Shown here one piece after another: positions 33,871-45,829 of a stretch of DNA of 64,000 nt. Made by a program: the position numbers and the translations under genes. This DNA is from Sipunculus nudus (Eukaryota > Annelida > Sipuncula > Golfingiida > Sipunculidae): assembly GCA_026874595.1 (NCBI GenBank), contig CM049315.1:67401916-67465915 (forward strand), written 5' to 3'. Below the pieces are notes generated by a model. It saw only the letters and a program-made list of their open reading frames with translations. It was not told the origin of the DNA and ran no database searches. Position 1 is the first letter of the stretch, and every line of letters begins with the position of its first letter.

Positions 33871-34229
33871 ATATGTTACTCTTGATTATCAGGAGAAAAA
33901 TTAACACTGATAACTAATTAGAGCCAAATACAGAGGAGTGATAACTTTGACTTTTTAGCGAAGGCTTATCAATAAAATAATGCTATTTTCTATAAGAATA
34001 ATCTCTAACATTTATTTAATTTGAAAAAAAAACATATGGCATTGTTTGGTGAAGCTAATAAAAGGTTATCTGTCTAATATGCAATTGTTTGCTTTAAAAT
34101 ATATTGGTTGAGCCTAACAATCATTGTACAATCTTTCCTGTACAAAAAAAAACACTACACTGCATTCGTTCTGTATCTCCTTCACTTTGACTGCTGCTTT
34201 GTACAGCAAGATTCTCCAGGTTCGACCAC

Positions 34230-34461
34230 CAGGGCTGGCAGCCTGTGAATTGAGAAGAGTCTTAGAATCAATTCAATAATCAATTCTTATACCATCAATT
34301 CAATTCATGATTCAATTATTTCCATTGTAGTAATTAAATTCAAATCTTTTAATTAAAAGCAAACATATTACCACCATGGATGTCAGCTTATTTAAGCAAG
34401 CAGTCATTTCAGTTGTATATACAAAAAAAATAAAACAAATCTTGGCCCTTTGCCAACCCTG
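34230..34461. mobile_element. hAT-like MITE, short
   Basis: Left end CAGGGCTGGCAGCC; right end on the minus strand CAGGGTTGGCAAAG (11 of 14 match). The interior is built of AATCAATTCAATAATC-type words. No 8-bp target duplication survives. 232 bp, non-coding. Confidence 0.5.
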
Positions 34462-34743
34462 GTGTAGAAACCCTGTAATCTTGCTAAACAAAGCAGCAGT
34501 TTCAGTGAAGAAGATCTGGAATGCCTGCAGTGTTTAACTGCTACACAAGGGGTGTATGTACAAAACAGAATTAGAACAATTTGTCTAAACTGTTGTTTGT
34601 TTGCAGTATAAGTGTTTGTATTTATTTGTTTTACTTCTACTTATTACAGCCATCAATAATGTATATTCACATTGACTTTGTATATTGATCATTCAATATA
34701 TATGCAAATCACATCAGCTACACTATATATGTAATTATATATA

Positions 34744-35970
34744 CAGCAGAGCGCTGTTTTTCAGAAAGTGTCAGGGGACAAGCTTTTCTTTATGAAATAT
34801 GAATTTAAGGAAAATCGGTCATGGGTCAAGCGGCAAGTTTATAAAACAGTTAATGATTAATTTAACGCCATTTTACAGAGGGAACACCGTGTTTCTTTTC
34901 TAAATAGGTAATTGACAGATAAAAAATTGGATTAATTGCAGAGCTTGATTGGTAAAGATCAGTCTAACCTGTTTTTTAGGATATGTGCGTGCCCTTTTTT
35001 TAACTAATTCACCAGAGGGAAAGGTCCAATGACATCGCCATTGGTGTAGTTTCTTTAACTGTCATAGGCAACGCCAAAGCAGCAAGTGCAAAACGAGTGA
35101 ATGGCAAGGGAATTAAAGTTTTGAACGATTGTATGAATAATTTATAATTTTCAGATCTAACGTAGGTTTGAATATATTGAATACCCTAGCCGATGTGGCA
35201 TATTTAACTTCCTGACTTTGTTTTAAAAGAATGTTCTCTTTTTTTATTTTAACATCTAGATGATGGCAGGCTTGTCACCACAGTCAAGCCACTCAAGGAT
35301 TGTCAGCTTTTCATTAAAGCATAACACCATCAGTTTTCTCTTCGACTCCATATCTCTGACAAGTCACAGCAAGATGATTGTGTTTGAGTTATGTTCTTCT
35401 TGACAGTAAAATTCAAATGATGAATAAGCTGAATAACAGCGAGTTTAAGTAGATGACACAATTGCTCTTTGGATTGAATTACTCATTTGTATGGCCAGGC
35501 CCCCATGCTTTGGCCTTGCACCCAAACCTGTTGGAGCACAAGTGATGTATGAATGATACCTCACCAATGTCCATGTGAGAAAACTGCTCAGTTGTTAGGC
35601 CTGACATCCTAGCCCAAGCCAACTAACTATGCTTGCTTGAAAACAAAAGAGATATGTTTGATAACACACAAGTGCTCTTGATTAAACTGCTCAGCTGCTT
35701 TCTGAGGGTATAAGGACCCTGGCATTGCAGGACTAGTTTTCACACCTCTGCCAGGCGACGACATCAGCCCAGAACTAATTAATTAAGGTCACCACTGTGC
35801 TTAAACACCTGAGTGCAGGCCCTTGTGACTCGTAATGACAAAAAAACATTTAAAATAAATACCTGCTTGAAAAATGTTTCTTAATATCAATAAATTTTTG
35901 GTTCCCAATTTTAAATTTCAGAAAAACAAATATTTGTAAATTTGGCATTCGGAAAAACGGCGCTCTACTG
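34744..35970. mobile_element. pogo/Tc1-like element bounded by ~23-bp inverted repeats
   Basis: Left end CAGCAGAGCGCTGTTTTTC; right end on the minus strand CAGTAGAGCGCCGTTTTTC (20 of 23 bp match including the next four bases). TA dinucleotides flank both sides (34742-34743, 35971-35972), as in Tc1/mariner/pogo. The 1227-bp interior has no open frame above 60 codons, so no transposase remains. A shorter relative is at 42347-42742. Confidence 0.7.
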
Positions 35971-35972
35971 TA

Positions 35973-37296
35973 TATATAAGGACTGCATATCTAAGTGGAC
36001 GACATTACTACATGTTATTCAAACTGGACAGAAAAAATACTGCTGTATAAATAACCTTTCAGATGGTGTCCTTTAGTACACTGCCTAAAATAGCGTCAGC
36101 TCAAGTGCTCCTTTCTGCGTTAAACAGAAATTCCTTCCATGAAAAACAAACTACTGTGACAGTCAGGTCATGTAGGAAAAAAACTCACAAATGCAGCAAG
36201 TTAGTTTCTGCAGAAGGATTTATGAAACTGCTCAGGCTAACAACATATTCATCACCTGAAAATAAATTTGTTTTTATCAAGTAAAGATTACCAGAAGAGC
36301 CAGTTAGTAAAATATGACATATTGACAAGGCAATAAAAACCTGCACTGAAAATAAAATTATAGTCTGCTCAAATCCCTTGCCTCTAGATAAGATAGGTTC
36401 TGAGACCAGCCAAACTCAAACTCCATCATAAACATAACGTAGACATACTCCTGGGAACCTACCGAAAATTAGACCACCCCGGCAATATCATCCAATACAG
36501 GATCCCTGCCACAGGGTATTTTTATTACTCCAGATAAGATAACACAGCCATACAATATGTCCCTTGACGTTTGCTTGATTAATGACTGGGAAATGACCGT
36601 TGTAATGACCACTATGATTATATCATTTCCGAGGAAATCAATATGCTTCCCATAATTCAACAGACCCAACAGACCAATAACATGAGCAAATCACCACATG
36701 TTTTTTTTATGAATGACCATTCATAAAAAGCCACTCTCTAATTATTGTTACTGATTTATGCATCAATACTGATAGAGTTATATTACTCCTGTATATTGTG
36801 CCATAAATATCCTAAAGAGAGACCTTAAAGCTTGTTTTAAAGTTAAACTGCTGGCCTGTATGAATTTATGACCGTGGATGGCAGAAACTGATTCTGTTTC
36901 AGGGAATATTTTCAGTTCCCAAAATACACTGTGCAGGATATACAGACATCAGCTATAAAAATACTTAAGATTTCTAAATAATAAATCTAAAATAATCTTC
37001 TAGACCCCTCAAATACACAAATTACACCTAACTAAATAATATAAAGATATATTCAGCATTCTTGCAGAGATAACCCATCCTTATGCACATTGCAAATCTC
37101 AAGCAACTCAATAGGAAAATTTATGGTAAAGTACTTGAGATAAATATGGTACTTACTTTTAATTATATGCAAATTATGAAAATGTTACATCAGCTTTTTC
37201 TGCTCATCTGTGATAACTCATGAAAGAACAACCAAATGTGATTTGTTTGACAGGACTACAGGCCTTGACAGACTATTACAGGTGGATAAATCACAA
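35973..37296. other. No gene or repeat recognised
   Basis: Unique AT-rich DNA. Open frames at 36063-36284 (+) and 36469-36669 (-) show no family features. Confidence 0.45.
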
Positions 37297-37346
37297 GGGG
37301 GAGATTCTGGGGTAGGGGTGAGGGGGAGGGGTGGATGGGTGGGGGT
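37297..37346 (+). other. G-quadruplex-capable G-rich block
   Basis: Runs of 4-5 G separated by short loops: GGGGTAGGGGTGAGGGGG, then A, GGGG, TGGAT, GGG, T, GGGGG. This meets the usual four-run G4 rule several times over. Confidence 0.8.
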
Positions 37347-37361
37347 GATATTTGGACATCT

Positions 37362-37383
37362 GTAACTGTCCCATGACAGTTAC
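37362..37383. other. Perfect 9-bp hairpin next to the G-rich block
   Basis: GTAACTGTC-CCAT-GACAGTTAC, a 9-bp stem with a 4-nt loop, 15 bp after the G-quadruplex candidate. Confidence 0.8.
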
Positions 37384-39394
37384 AAGAAGTCTACTTTTTA
37401 CATTCAATCTGATATAACATCTTCCTAGCTTCTACAGTAGTTCTTGAATGGTGTGCCAGGAAAAAAAAACGTGCTAATTGTTCAGCTGTAGTGGGGCATG
37501 TCCGTTGATGGTGACAGATGTTTTGCCAAGCCAGGATAGTCGCAGGTACAACACATTACAGTACCATGCTGTGACACTTTACAAAAGAGCTATTGTTACC
37601 ATGACCTCCTGGGTGGGCCACATACCTGCTTAACTGAAGTAACACTGTCACTAACCTGTTACATTAACGGAATCTCCCTGGAAGAGCAGATTTCCTGGTT
37701 ATGCTCACATTATCCAAAAGCCTTTAAAGACACCTTATACTGGTTTGTCACCCAAGTGACAATGTGACTGAATGGCACACAGTTCACTTGCATTGATTTA
37801 AAATTGATTAAGGCACATTTAGACCCTTCTCCTGTTCCTGCCCCAGGCCTGTCTGTCAATACAAGGAACCAGTTTTTGTTAATCCATCCGGTAACCATCT
37901 ATGACTCATTTGCTCAAATTTCCCCTTCAACTTACTGGTCAATTTTATCTGCTGCTTCAGTGGCATAATTAAGAGCAATTTGATGCCAACTGGATCAGTC
38001 CTGATTGAAACATTACCGGTCGATACCCCACGCGACAAACAGTCCCCCTAACCTCCCCCACCTCATGTCAACAAATCAGAATTGTTAATCAGATTTGCAA
38101 CTAGTTAGACCTCTTTAGAGAATGAGAAAGTTGGGATGCCCTCCAGCTCATTTCTACCCATCCTGGTCCAACAATATCAAGATTAAAACTGTTACAAGCT
38201 TTACGGTTTCTCAGTGGTCGATCTGTCAAGTGAAGTGTGGTTTATTCAACATGCAGAAGCTTCAACTAAAAACTGATTGGCGAGTGCACTGTAAGATTTC
38301 TTGGTTTTCCCAGCAAAAGTCAGAATGTCCAACTTGACTTGTAGCCAACTAACTACCTCATGATCCATCCCAGAGGGTTTACTGAAGAACCTTAATGTCA
38401 TCAAGAAGAGCAGGAAGGATTTATTGATTCATCAACCTATGCAGGTGGACTAGTATCTATAACTTATGGTGGTACCACTACACCACTGTCAAGCAACTAC
38501 TCTGTAGTCACACCTCAGAAATACCTGTTTTAGGTCCCCCCCCCCCCATGTCAAAATAGCCAATGGAAAACAACAGCTGAAGGCACCAGGAAATGTCCAA
38601 GTACTAGAATGGGTAATATCCTGAATGATTATAAGCAGGCCCCTCATGGTGTGATTTTTTATAATATCTTAGGAATCTTCAAAATATCGCAGCGTGTGAG
38701 AGCACACATGAGAGCACACGCAAATGGTACAAGGTCACAGGCTGGAAATTGCAGGAAATCACAGCAAATCAAAGTGTTTTGTGTCTGTTCAAAAAGTGTG
38801 ATATGTGGATGTGTTGTGGTACGGTATAGCGACAGAAACTGAAGATAATGATATCAAATGACAGCGTGAGGTGGTCACAGAAAATCATTTTCAATCATAC
38901 TTTGACCTCTTGTAAACATGAATGTTGTTCACAGACAGTTGTTGGTAATCATGTCATGTGAGAGGTCATCCAAAAGCACAACAGAGCACAAGTTTCTGTG
39001 ATTGTTTACCATTGTTGCAGCAACTCAAAGGTGACTGTAGCATATTACAGTACTGTGGCCTGCTTATTACATTACAGCTCTGACATGGAACAGATACCTA
39101 TCTCCATAGACACCTATCTCCATAGCGATCTTCTCTCCATAAACTGGTACTAAATACAAAACACTTTAACAGTTTATTAGTATTAAATGAAAATTGAATG
39201 TATTTAATGGGGAAAAAATGGCAATAATTGGCAGTACAGGTTTATCAAGGTGTTTTAGCGTAGACATTTTTTATGTAATTGAATCATCTAGCATTAATGC
39301 TGGCTTCATCAATGTTCATTTGATCAGGACATTACAAGCATGGCTTCCATTTAAGTTTTACACCCATTAGTAAACTGACACGTTCACTTAATCC
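37384..39394. other. No gene or repeat recognised
   Basis: About 2 kb of unique DNA. GAGAGCACACATGAGAGCAC near 38698 is a short duplicated word and a C12 tract sits at 38536-38547. No supported reading frame. Confidence 0.45.
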
Positions 39395-39706
39395 TTAGGC
39401 CAAAAAAAATAAAAGGTATGGTTCTCAGGCACTGCCCGCATCAATTTTAAACCCCTGCATCAAACATTTTTATTGTGATTTTCAATAGAAACTTACCAAT
39501 TTTAAGCTGCAGCCGCTCGGACATTTCTTTCAAGAAGATAAACTCATACAATTTCCTTTGTTATGTAGTGCATTTACTTGTTAAGCCAAATAAATCTTTT
39601 ATTACTATGTTTTTCCCTTATCATTTGAAATTTTTTATCTAAACATAGCAAAAAATTAAAAAAACCACCTGCCTGAGAACCAAACCTTTTTTTTATTTTG
39701 GCCTTA
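39395..39706. mobile_element. Family G MITE with ~35-bp terminal inverted repeats, copy 2
   Basis: The left end is TTAGGCCAAAAAAAATAAAA then GGTTCTCAGGCA; the right end on the minus strand is TAAGGCCAAAATAAAAAAAA then GGTTCTCAGGCAG. The interior is colinear with 15609-15933 (TTTTTATTGTGATTTTCAA, ATTTCCTTTGTTATGTAGTG) apart from a ~30-bp insertion near 39495. A partial end-like sequence follows at 39838-39885. Confidence 0.8.
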
Positions 39707-41684
39707 CAGGTTCTCCTGTCATACAAATATCAATATTTTACAGACTGAAGGAGCTGAGCTAGTAAGCAACACCACCTTTTCTCCCAATAGCCTGTCTTAG
39801 CTTGACATGGTTTAAAAATGTAAAGGACAAATGAGAAAAAAACAAATAAAACTTTTTTTTTTATCTGGGGCCTTAACCTTTAAATTTATCAAAATGCCCC
39901 CACCAGGAGAGTGTGTTCATTCCCGTTCATGTGTGTGTTTATGGGTGTGTTGGTGTGTGTTTGTTCACAATATAACTCACACAAACAAGAATGGAATCCC
40001 ATGAATTTTTCAGGGCACATCTAGAATGGGCAAATGAAGAATTTGTCAGATTTTGGTGTGGGTCTAGCTCATGATATGGATCCAGGAAGGACTAGACTAT
40101 TCACAACTGTGCTGTCACATATGCCCCACTGTACCTGGGAATATGAGATGAATACCAGTAAGTGAACGCAAACACTTGTTGGAGCCATTTATTCACCAAT
40201 GAACCATGGGCCAATAAATGAACGAAAACCAGGGTTGCCGGGTAACCCACATTTAGGACTTCCCACATGGCAGAGAAAGCATTCCTGAGAATGCATTTTT
40301 CTTGCTGAGATTTAGTTTCAACTAAAGCTGTGATAAAACTAGAGAGCACACGAGACTGAATGCACCTCCTCAAGAAGAAAAATCCTTCTGGATCTCCCTC
40401 TTTATCTGATCCTTTCCACAATGCAATGGGGTCTCCCATAGCCTTGATCCGATCCATCCACAAATTTTGTAGAAACTGTTAGTTTTTGTGTAATTCTGCC
40501 AAAACACAGGAAACAAACAAATACACAGACATCCTTGGAGACAGTGAAAATATGTCTTAGTTGTTACCAACAAAACACAAAGAAAATATAATTTATTTTA
40601 ATTAAACATTCCTTCCCCCCCCCCTGGTTTTCTTGGTGCTTCGTTATCAAAGTCAAAATAAGAACAACAAAGTGAGAGAAATAAAAAGACTAGACTTACA
40701 AATAACATGACTACCAGTAATATGATATTCTAGTGTTACCATAGTAACATTTCCCAGATTTGAAAGAGCCCTACTTACCCCGTGTATTTTCTCTCACGTA
40801 CACATCTCATACCAGTCATTCCACAGTACAGAAAAGGGATGTGAATTGCACATTGCTGAACATTCTTTAATATTCATATCAGTTTAACGTAAAAAGAGTA
40901 CCTAAACATGATGACACACTTGTTTTTTGTTTATGTCCACAAGTTCACTGTAGTTTTCAAATCCCTAGTTTGGAAGGTCCTAGACCTCTGTGTCAAGCTA
41001 TGAAGTAAAATTTACTATGAATAAGAATATAAAGTGCAAAATATATGTGGCATTTTCATTTAACAAACTGTGTGTCATACATATATTTGAGTAATATACA
41101 AGTCAATACTGCACAAGATTCAGAAGACACAATTAATACACCTGAAAGAATTTCTTGCAACAACAGATTTGACTTCACAGAAGTTTCATGAATAAAAGTG
41201 TTTCTCAACAAACTGCAGAATATTCCATTAGACCATATTCAGGTACAAAGAAGCACATTTATTCCGGCAAACTTGAGTGACATGCCTAAAGAATACAAAC
41301 CTTTTTCGATGGAATGACAAAATTAAAACACGCTGACACTTTATCAAACCAAAGCAGTCTTTTCAACACAAGCTAAGCAGCTCTATTTATACACAGTGAT
41401 GCTAGCCTTGTACAATACATAGGCAAGCACACAGGAAAACATAACATTAGAGACCCTCGCAACTCCTAGCATATCCCGTTCACTTCATTGGTTTTTTCCA
41501 CAAGAACCCATCTGCCATAGGTGAATGGCTAATGCATAAAAAGAGAAGACCACTTTTTATGAGCCTCACATATCACCCACGACAAAAATGTGACCAGCCT
41601 TGAAGTTATCAAACTACCACATGGGCACTATAAAAATCATTTAAATCTGTTTAGGAATCCACTTACTGACATTACAGCTGCAGA
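39707..41684. other. No gene recognised
   Basis: Unique AT-rich DNA with a GT-rich patch (39912-39965) and a C10 tract at 40615-40624. The 120-codon minus-strand frame at 40101-40463 has no domain I recognise. Confidence 0.45.
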
Positions 41685-41870
41685 TTTTGCATTATACTCT
41701 TTTTACAGTACTGTTTTTGTATTACTTTTTTACTGTGATATTTTTTCATTATATTTTTATTGAAATATTTTTACATTACATTTTTACCATTTCTTTTACC
41801 TGTCATATATGTGCATTACATGTTACTTGTGTCTGATATTTTTGCATTAACATTTTTCAGTGTTATTTTA
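41685..41870 (+). repeat. T-rich low-complexity sequence
   Basis: Degenerate repetition of words like TTTTTACAGTACTG, GCATTATATTTTTAC and GATATTTTTGCATTA, about 20 bp apart. No clean period. Confidence 0.5.
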
Positions 41871-42346
41871 TCTTACATGCTTCCTTGCATCTTTGTGCAT
41901 CACTTCCCCATCACAATATTTTACTCTTACTACTGAGGTCCTTGGAGAGTCGTCACTAGCATCAGCTACAGGAAGTCTTCTCTCAATCAACCAAACACTG
42001 AATAGAACTGCAGTCTCCAGTAAAGCTGAATGTCCTGTGTGATCAGGGCATCAAGTTCTTAAATAATGAGTAAAAAAGGTTAGCTATGTTTTGTAAAAGA
42101 GTGTATGCGACGGCTGACCTGGATACTTAATCTGATGGCATAAAAAATTAACTTATATGTTTTCATATTTCAGATGGGAGAGGCAAACACAGGGGCCAAG
42201 GAAAATTAATCTACATGTTGTGAACTAAATGCAAATTACACCAGGATTTCTTTAAATGACTTAAGACCATTTCCCTGACATTCAGAGCCGGAAAGTCAAA
42301 ACTATGGCTGTGGCAATGGTAATAGTCTGAAACAACTGTTAAAGTA

Positions 42347-42742
42347 CAGTAGAGCATTGTTTATCTGAAAAGCTCCAGGGGAAAAGGTTTTTTGTTCAGA
42401 TAAATGATCATTTGGATAAATGATTCCACATGATTCACCATGACTGTCATCACCCCCCCCCCCTCCCCCAATGGGCTTTACCAGAGACTGACAGACATGA
42501 ATGAATGAAGCTAGTCCAAAATAAATGTTGGCAACAGCATTTTGGTTAGGCTTTCCATCAATTTGACATGTAAAATACATTAAGATTATTGCTAAATGGC
42601 CCAAGGAAAATCAGAAATTAATATATTGATACATGTTTTTTATTTAAACAGATATATGGTCAACATTTTAGTTCTCAGTTTTCAATTTCAGATAAAAAAA
42701 AATTTTTGGATTAAAGGTGTTCTAATAAATGACACTTGACTG
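42347..42742. mobile_element. pogo/Tc1-like MITE
   Basis: TA-CAGTAGAGCATTGTTTATC on the left; minus strand of the right end TA-CAGTCAAGTGTCATTTATTA. TA flanks lie at 42345-42346 and 42743-42744. The left end resembles that of 34744-35970 (CAGTAGAGC then GTTT). A C11 tract lies at 42453-42463. 396 bp, no transposase. Confidence 0.65.
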
Positions 42743-42744
42743 TA

Positions 42745-43159
42745 CTTTAAAATCCACCTGAAATGAAGTATAATATATTTTGCATTCCAATTTCATTGCA
42801 AGACACAAAGAGTATTTCTACAGGTCCTCTGGATAGAATAATCTTAAGATATGTAAATAAACCTTTCAATTTCTTCCCCATCTTGCACTGAGGCCACTAT
42901 GGATTGAGACTACATTTCTCTTTCTGTATGACACAGATCAATACAGACTGAGCACACTACCTTATTTATTAACCTCTTGTTCTGATGCCCTGGCTGCACA
43001 GTTATAGTGAGTTATTAATGGAAACTTAATTTCAGTATAGACAGAAATCTCACCTAGAATCTATGCAACATATGATATGTGGGTAATGAACTCTATCAAG
43101 CTGGCTGGACACTGCGTCTCCACTGAGAACCTACCACAGATAAAATGAATACCAACTAG
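42745..43159. other. No gene or repeat recognised
   Basis: Unique AT-rich DNA. Confidence 0.5.
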
Positions 43160-43442
43160 AAATGATTGGGGCCGTAAAGGACCTCAGTTAGGACCGGTAT
43201 CACTCAAATGGTGACCTAGATTTTGATCGGTTCTGAAATTTAGTAATGCACATACTCTCATGGGTGTCAATGTTTAACTTTCATGGAAAATGTATGGATA
43301 AGTTTTGAGATAAAGCACGGCAGAAATTATACAACTGCAGCCTGGTTGCCATATTGTATTTTTGGTAGATCTGGAATTCATTATCACACAGTCTCAAAAA
43401 TCCTACATATCAGCAGACTGACCATGTAAACCAAGTCTCATC
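43160..43442 (+). repeat. Family F fragment
   Basis: AATTTAGTAATGCACATAC, CTCTCATGGGTGTCAAT and GCCTGGTTGCCATATTG match parts of 10095-10390. The next element, a hAT-like MITE, was inserted at its 3' side. Confidence 0.45.
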
Positions 43443-43450
43443 ATATGCAG

Positions 43451-44334
43451 CAGGGTTGGGGCCAGGTACTTGTATCTGTAACTGTACCTGTACCTAAGTA
43501 CACATTTCAGAGTACCTGTACCTGTACCTGCCAGTCATGAGTAGGAAGTACCTTATACCTGTACCTGTACCTGGAACTAAAGTACCTTTACCTGGTACAA
43601 GGTACTGCAGGTACATTTTCATATTTCGATTTTTTTTAATTTTTTTTTCTCTTTTAGTTTCAAATTTGGTTACCTGTAGTGTAAAATAATCAGCAAGCCA
43701 TCAGTGTGATAAAGTGCTCATGAGCTGAATTGTTATCACACCTCATGACTGGTCACATGTATGAAATCAGCTGTAACCACTAATTGAGCAAATCGTTAGA
43801 TTAAACTGTACTGGTGCACTTATTGAACTTTTAGTACACAAATATCATGTTTGTGAAGTATGGTGTCATACTGTACTTGGTCTACTTAATGGACTTTCAG
43901 TAGACTTTAATATCCTGCTTGGAATGTATGGCGTCATACTCTACTTGGTGCACTTAATGAAAGATTAATACACTCACATATCATATTTGTGAATGTATGG
44001 TGCCATACAGATAATAAGTTCTAATAAAATATGCTTTAGCAAATAACTTCAATATTGTTTGATAGAAAAGGGCATGTTAATATGCATATATGTAAATTTA
44101 TGCCGGTATTATTATCCATAAAATTTCTTTGAAGTGATCCTAAGATAAATGTACCTGTACCTTTACCTAGGTACTTTCTAAAAGTACCTGTACCTGGGTA
44201 CTCTGTGAAATTCAAGTACCTGTACCTGTACCTGTACCTGGCCAATTCACAGGTACCTGTACCTGTACCTGGCCAATTCACAAGTACCTGTACCTGTACC
44301 TAGGTATTTTCACTTGTACCTGGCCCTAACCCTG
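43451..44334. mobile_element. hAT-superfamily non-autonomous element with intact 8-bp target duplication
   Basis: Terminal inverted repeats are CAGGGTTGGGGCCAGGTAC (left) and CAGGGTTAGGGCCAGGTAC (right, minus strand), 18 of 19 identical. The flanking direct repeat ATATGCAG is perfect at 43443-43450 and 44335-44342. TIR sequence and 8-bp duplication together fit hAT. Both subterminal regions are packed with GTACCT hexamers, presumably transposase-binding repeats. The interior has about three ~78-bp repeats around GAATGTATGGTGTCATACTG (43860-44010). 884 bp, no transposase. Confidence 0.9.
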
Positions 44335-44342
44335 ATATGCAG

Positions 44343-45245
44343 TCTCCATGTGTAACACATGCCGCCATAATACAGCTGTGAGCCCTGTGTAACATGTCAT
44401 CATATTACAGCTGTGAGACCTGTGTTATATGTCATTATATTACTGCTGTGAGCCCTGTGTTACACGTCGTCATATTACAGCTGTGAGCCCTGTGTTACAC
44501 ATACCATCATATTACAGCTGTGAGCCTTGCATTACACATTATCATATTACAGCTGTGAGCCCTGCGTTACATGTCATAATATTAAAGCTGTGAGCCCTGT
44601 GTTACACTTCATCATATTACAGCTGTGAGCCCTGTGTGTTACACATGCCATCATATAACAGCTGTGAGCCCTGTGTTACACGTCATCATACTACAGCTGT
44701 GAGCCTAGTGTGTTACACATGCTGTTATATTACAGCTGTGAGCCTAGTGTGTTATACATACCATCATATTACAGCTGTGAGCCCTGTGTTACACATGCCA
44801 TCATATTATAGCTGTGAGCCCTTCCCTGTGTTACACGTCATCATACTACAGCTGTGAGCCTAGTGTGTTACACATGCTGTTATATTACAGCTGTGAGCCT
44901 AGTGTGTTGCATGTGCCATCATATTACAGCTGTGAGCCCTGTGTTACACATGCCATCATATTATAGCTGTGAGCCCTGCCCTGTGTTACACGTCATCATA
45001 CTAAAGCTGTGAGCCTAGTGTGTTACACATGCTGTTATATTACAGCTGTGAGCCTAGTGTGTTGCATGTGCCATCATATTACAGCTGTGAGCCCTGTGTT
45101 ACACATGCCATCATATTATAGCTGTGAGCCCTGCCCTGTGTTACATGTCATCATACTACAGCTGTGAGCCTAGTGTGTGACACATGCTGTTATATTACAG
45201 CTGTGAGCTTAGTGCGTTGCTTGTGCCATCATATTACAGCTGTGG
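44343..45245 (+). repeat. Tandem array, ~37-bp unit, with 155-bp higher-order repeats
   Basis: Every unit contains ATATTACAGCTGTGAGCC and then TGTGTTACAC with CATGCCATC or CGTCATC. From 44691 a four-unit block repeats exactly every 155 bp (starts 44691, 44846, 45001 and 45156), recognised by CTACAGCTGTGAGCCTAGTG followed by TGTTACACATGCTG. ACAGCTGT in each unit is an E-box-type palindrome, over 20 times in 0.9 kb. It has no sustained reading frame. Confidence 0.95.
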
Positions 45246-45756
45246 TCATTCCATGTGTTGCTCATACAATCATATGAACCTCACCACAAGGTTAAAGTTT
45301 TGGGGTCCCTTATGTGAATAATCTGTACATATATTAACTAGATCAACAATAATGGGACACTTCAAATTAACTCAGTATTTCTAATGATACAATAATTGCT
45401 TTGCACCTCCGTGTAAATATCCATGCACTTCTAGGAAATTCCATTACAACCAGAGATATCTCCATAAATCAAGAAGAATTCAGTGCAGAAGGGGAAGACC
45501 CAAAAATTGTAAACCCCTAGCCCCTAATCTAATAGAACTACAAAGAAAGAAAACACAAGTCAAAACTCCTCAAATACCAGCGGTAATAATCTCTGATAAA
45601 TTCAGTCCCCTTTAGTATACTTTTAATATATAGGTTAATATTCCTGGGAAAAAGCTGTCAAATGTGATTACTCAGAAAACAAAAAAAAATCCACTGAAAT
45701 AGCGTGGTATATATTTAAGTCCAGTTGTTTGAAAGCAATCACTGCAGCCCAGCTCC
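45246..45756. other. No gene recognised
   Basis: AT-rich unique DNA; ACTAGATCAACAATAATGGG near 45340 has the look of a dispersed repeat start but no second copy is in the window. Confidence 0.4.
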
Positions 45757-45765
45757 TTCTGACAG

Positions 45766-45817
45766 CTGATTGGTTGCAGCAGGCCAGACAGTCGGCTCCC
45801 TAGAAGTGGATATAAAA
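45766..45817 (+). promoter_or_regulatory. CCAAT/TATA-like core promoter candidate
   Basis: ATTGG (inverted CCAAT) at 45769-45773 lies 38 bp upstream of TATAAAA at 45811-45817, a workable core-promoter spacing. The downstream open frame starting at 45770 overlaps the signal and is not credible as its product. No transcript evidence; treat as a weak motif call. Confidence 0.2.
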
Positions 45818-45829
45818 TACCATCGACAT

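Noticed and set aside
34219-34225. GGTTCGA as a tRNA B box
   Set aside because: The rest of the B box and a matching A box at the right distance are missing and no cloverleaf can be drawn.
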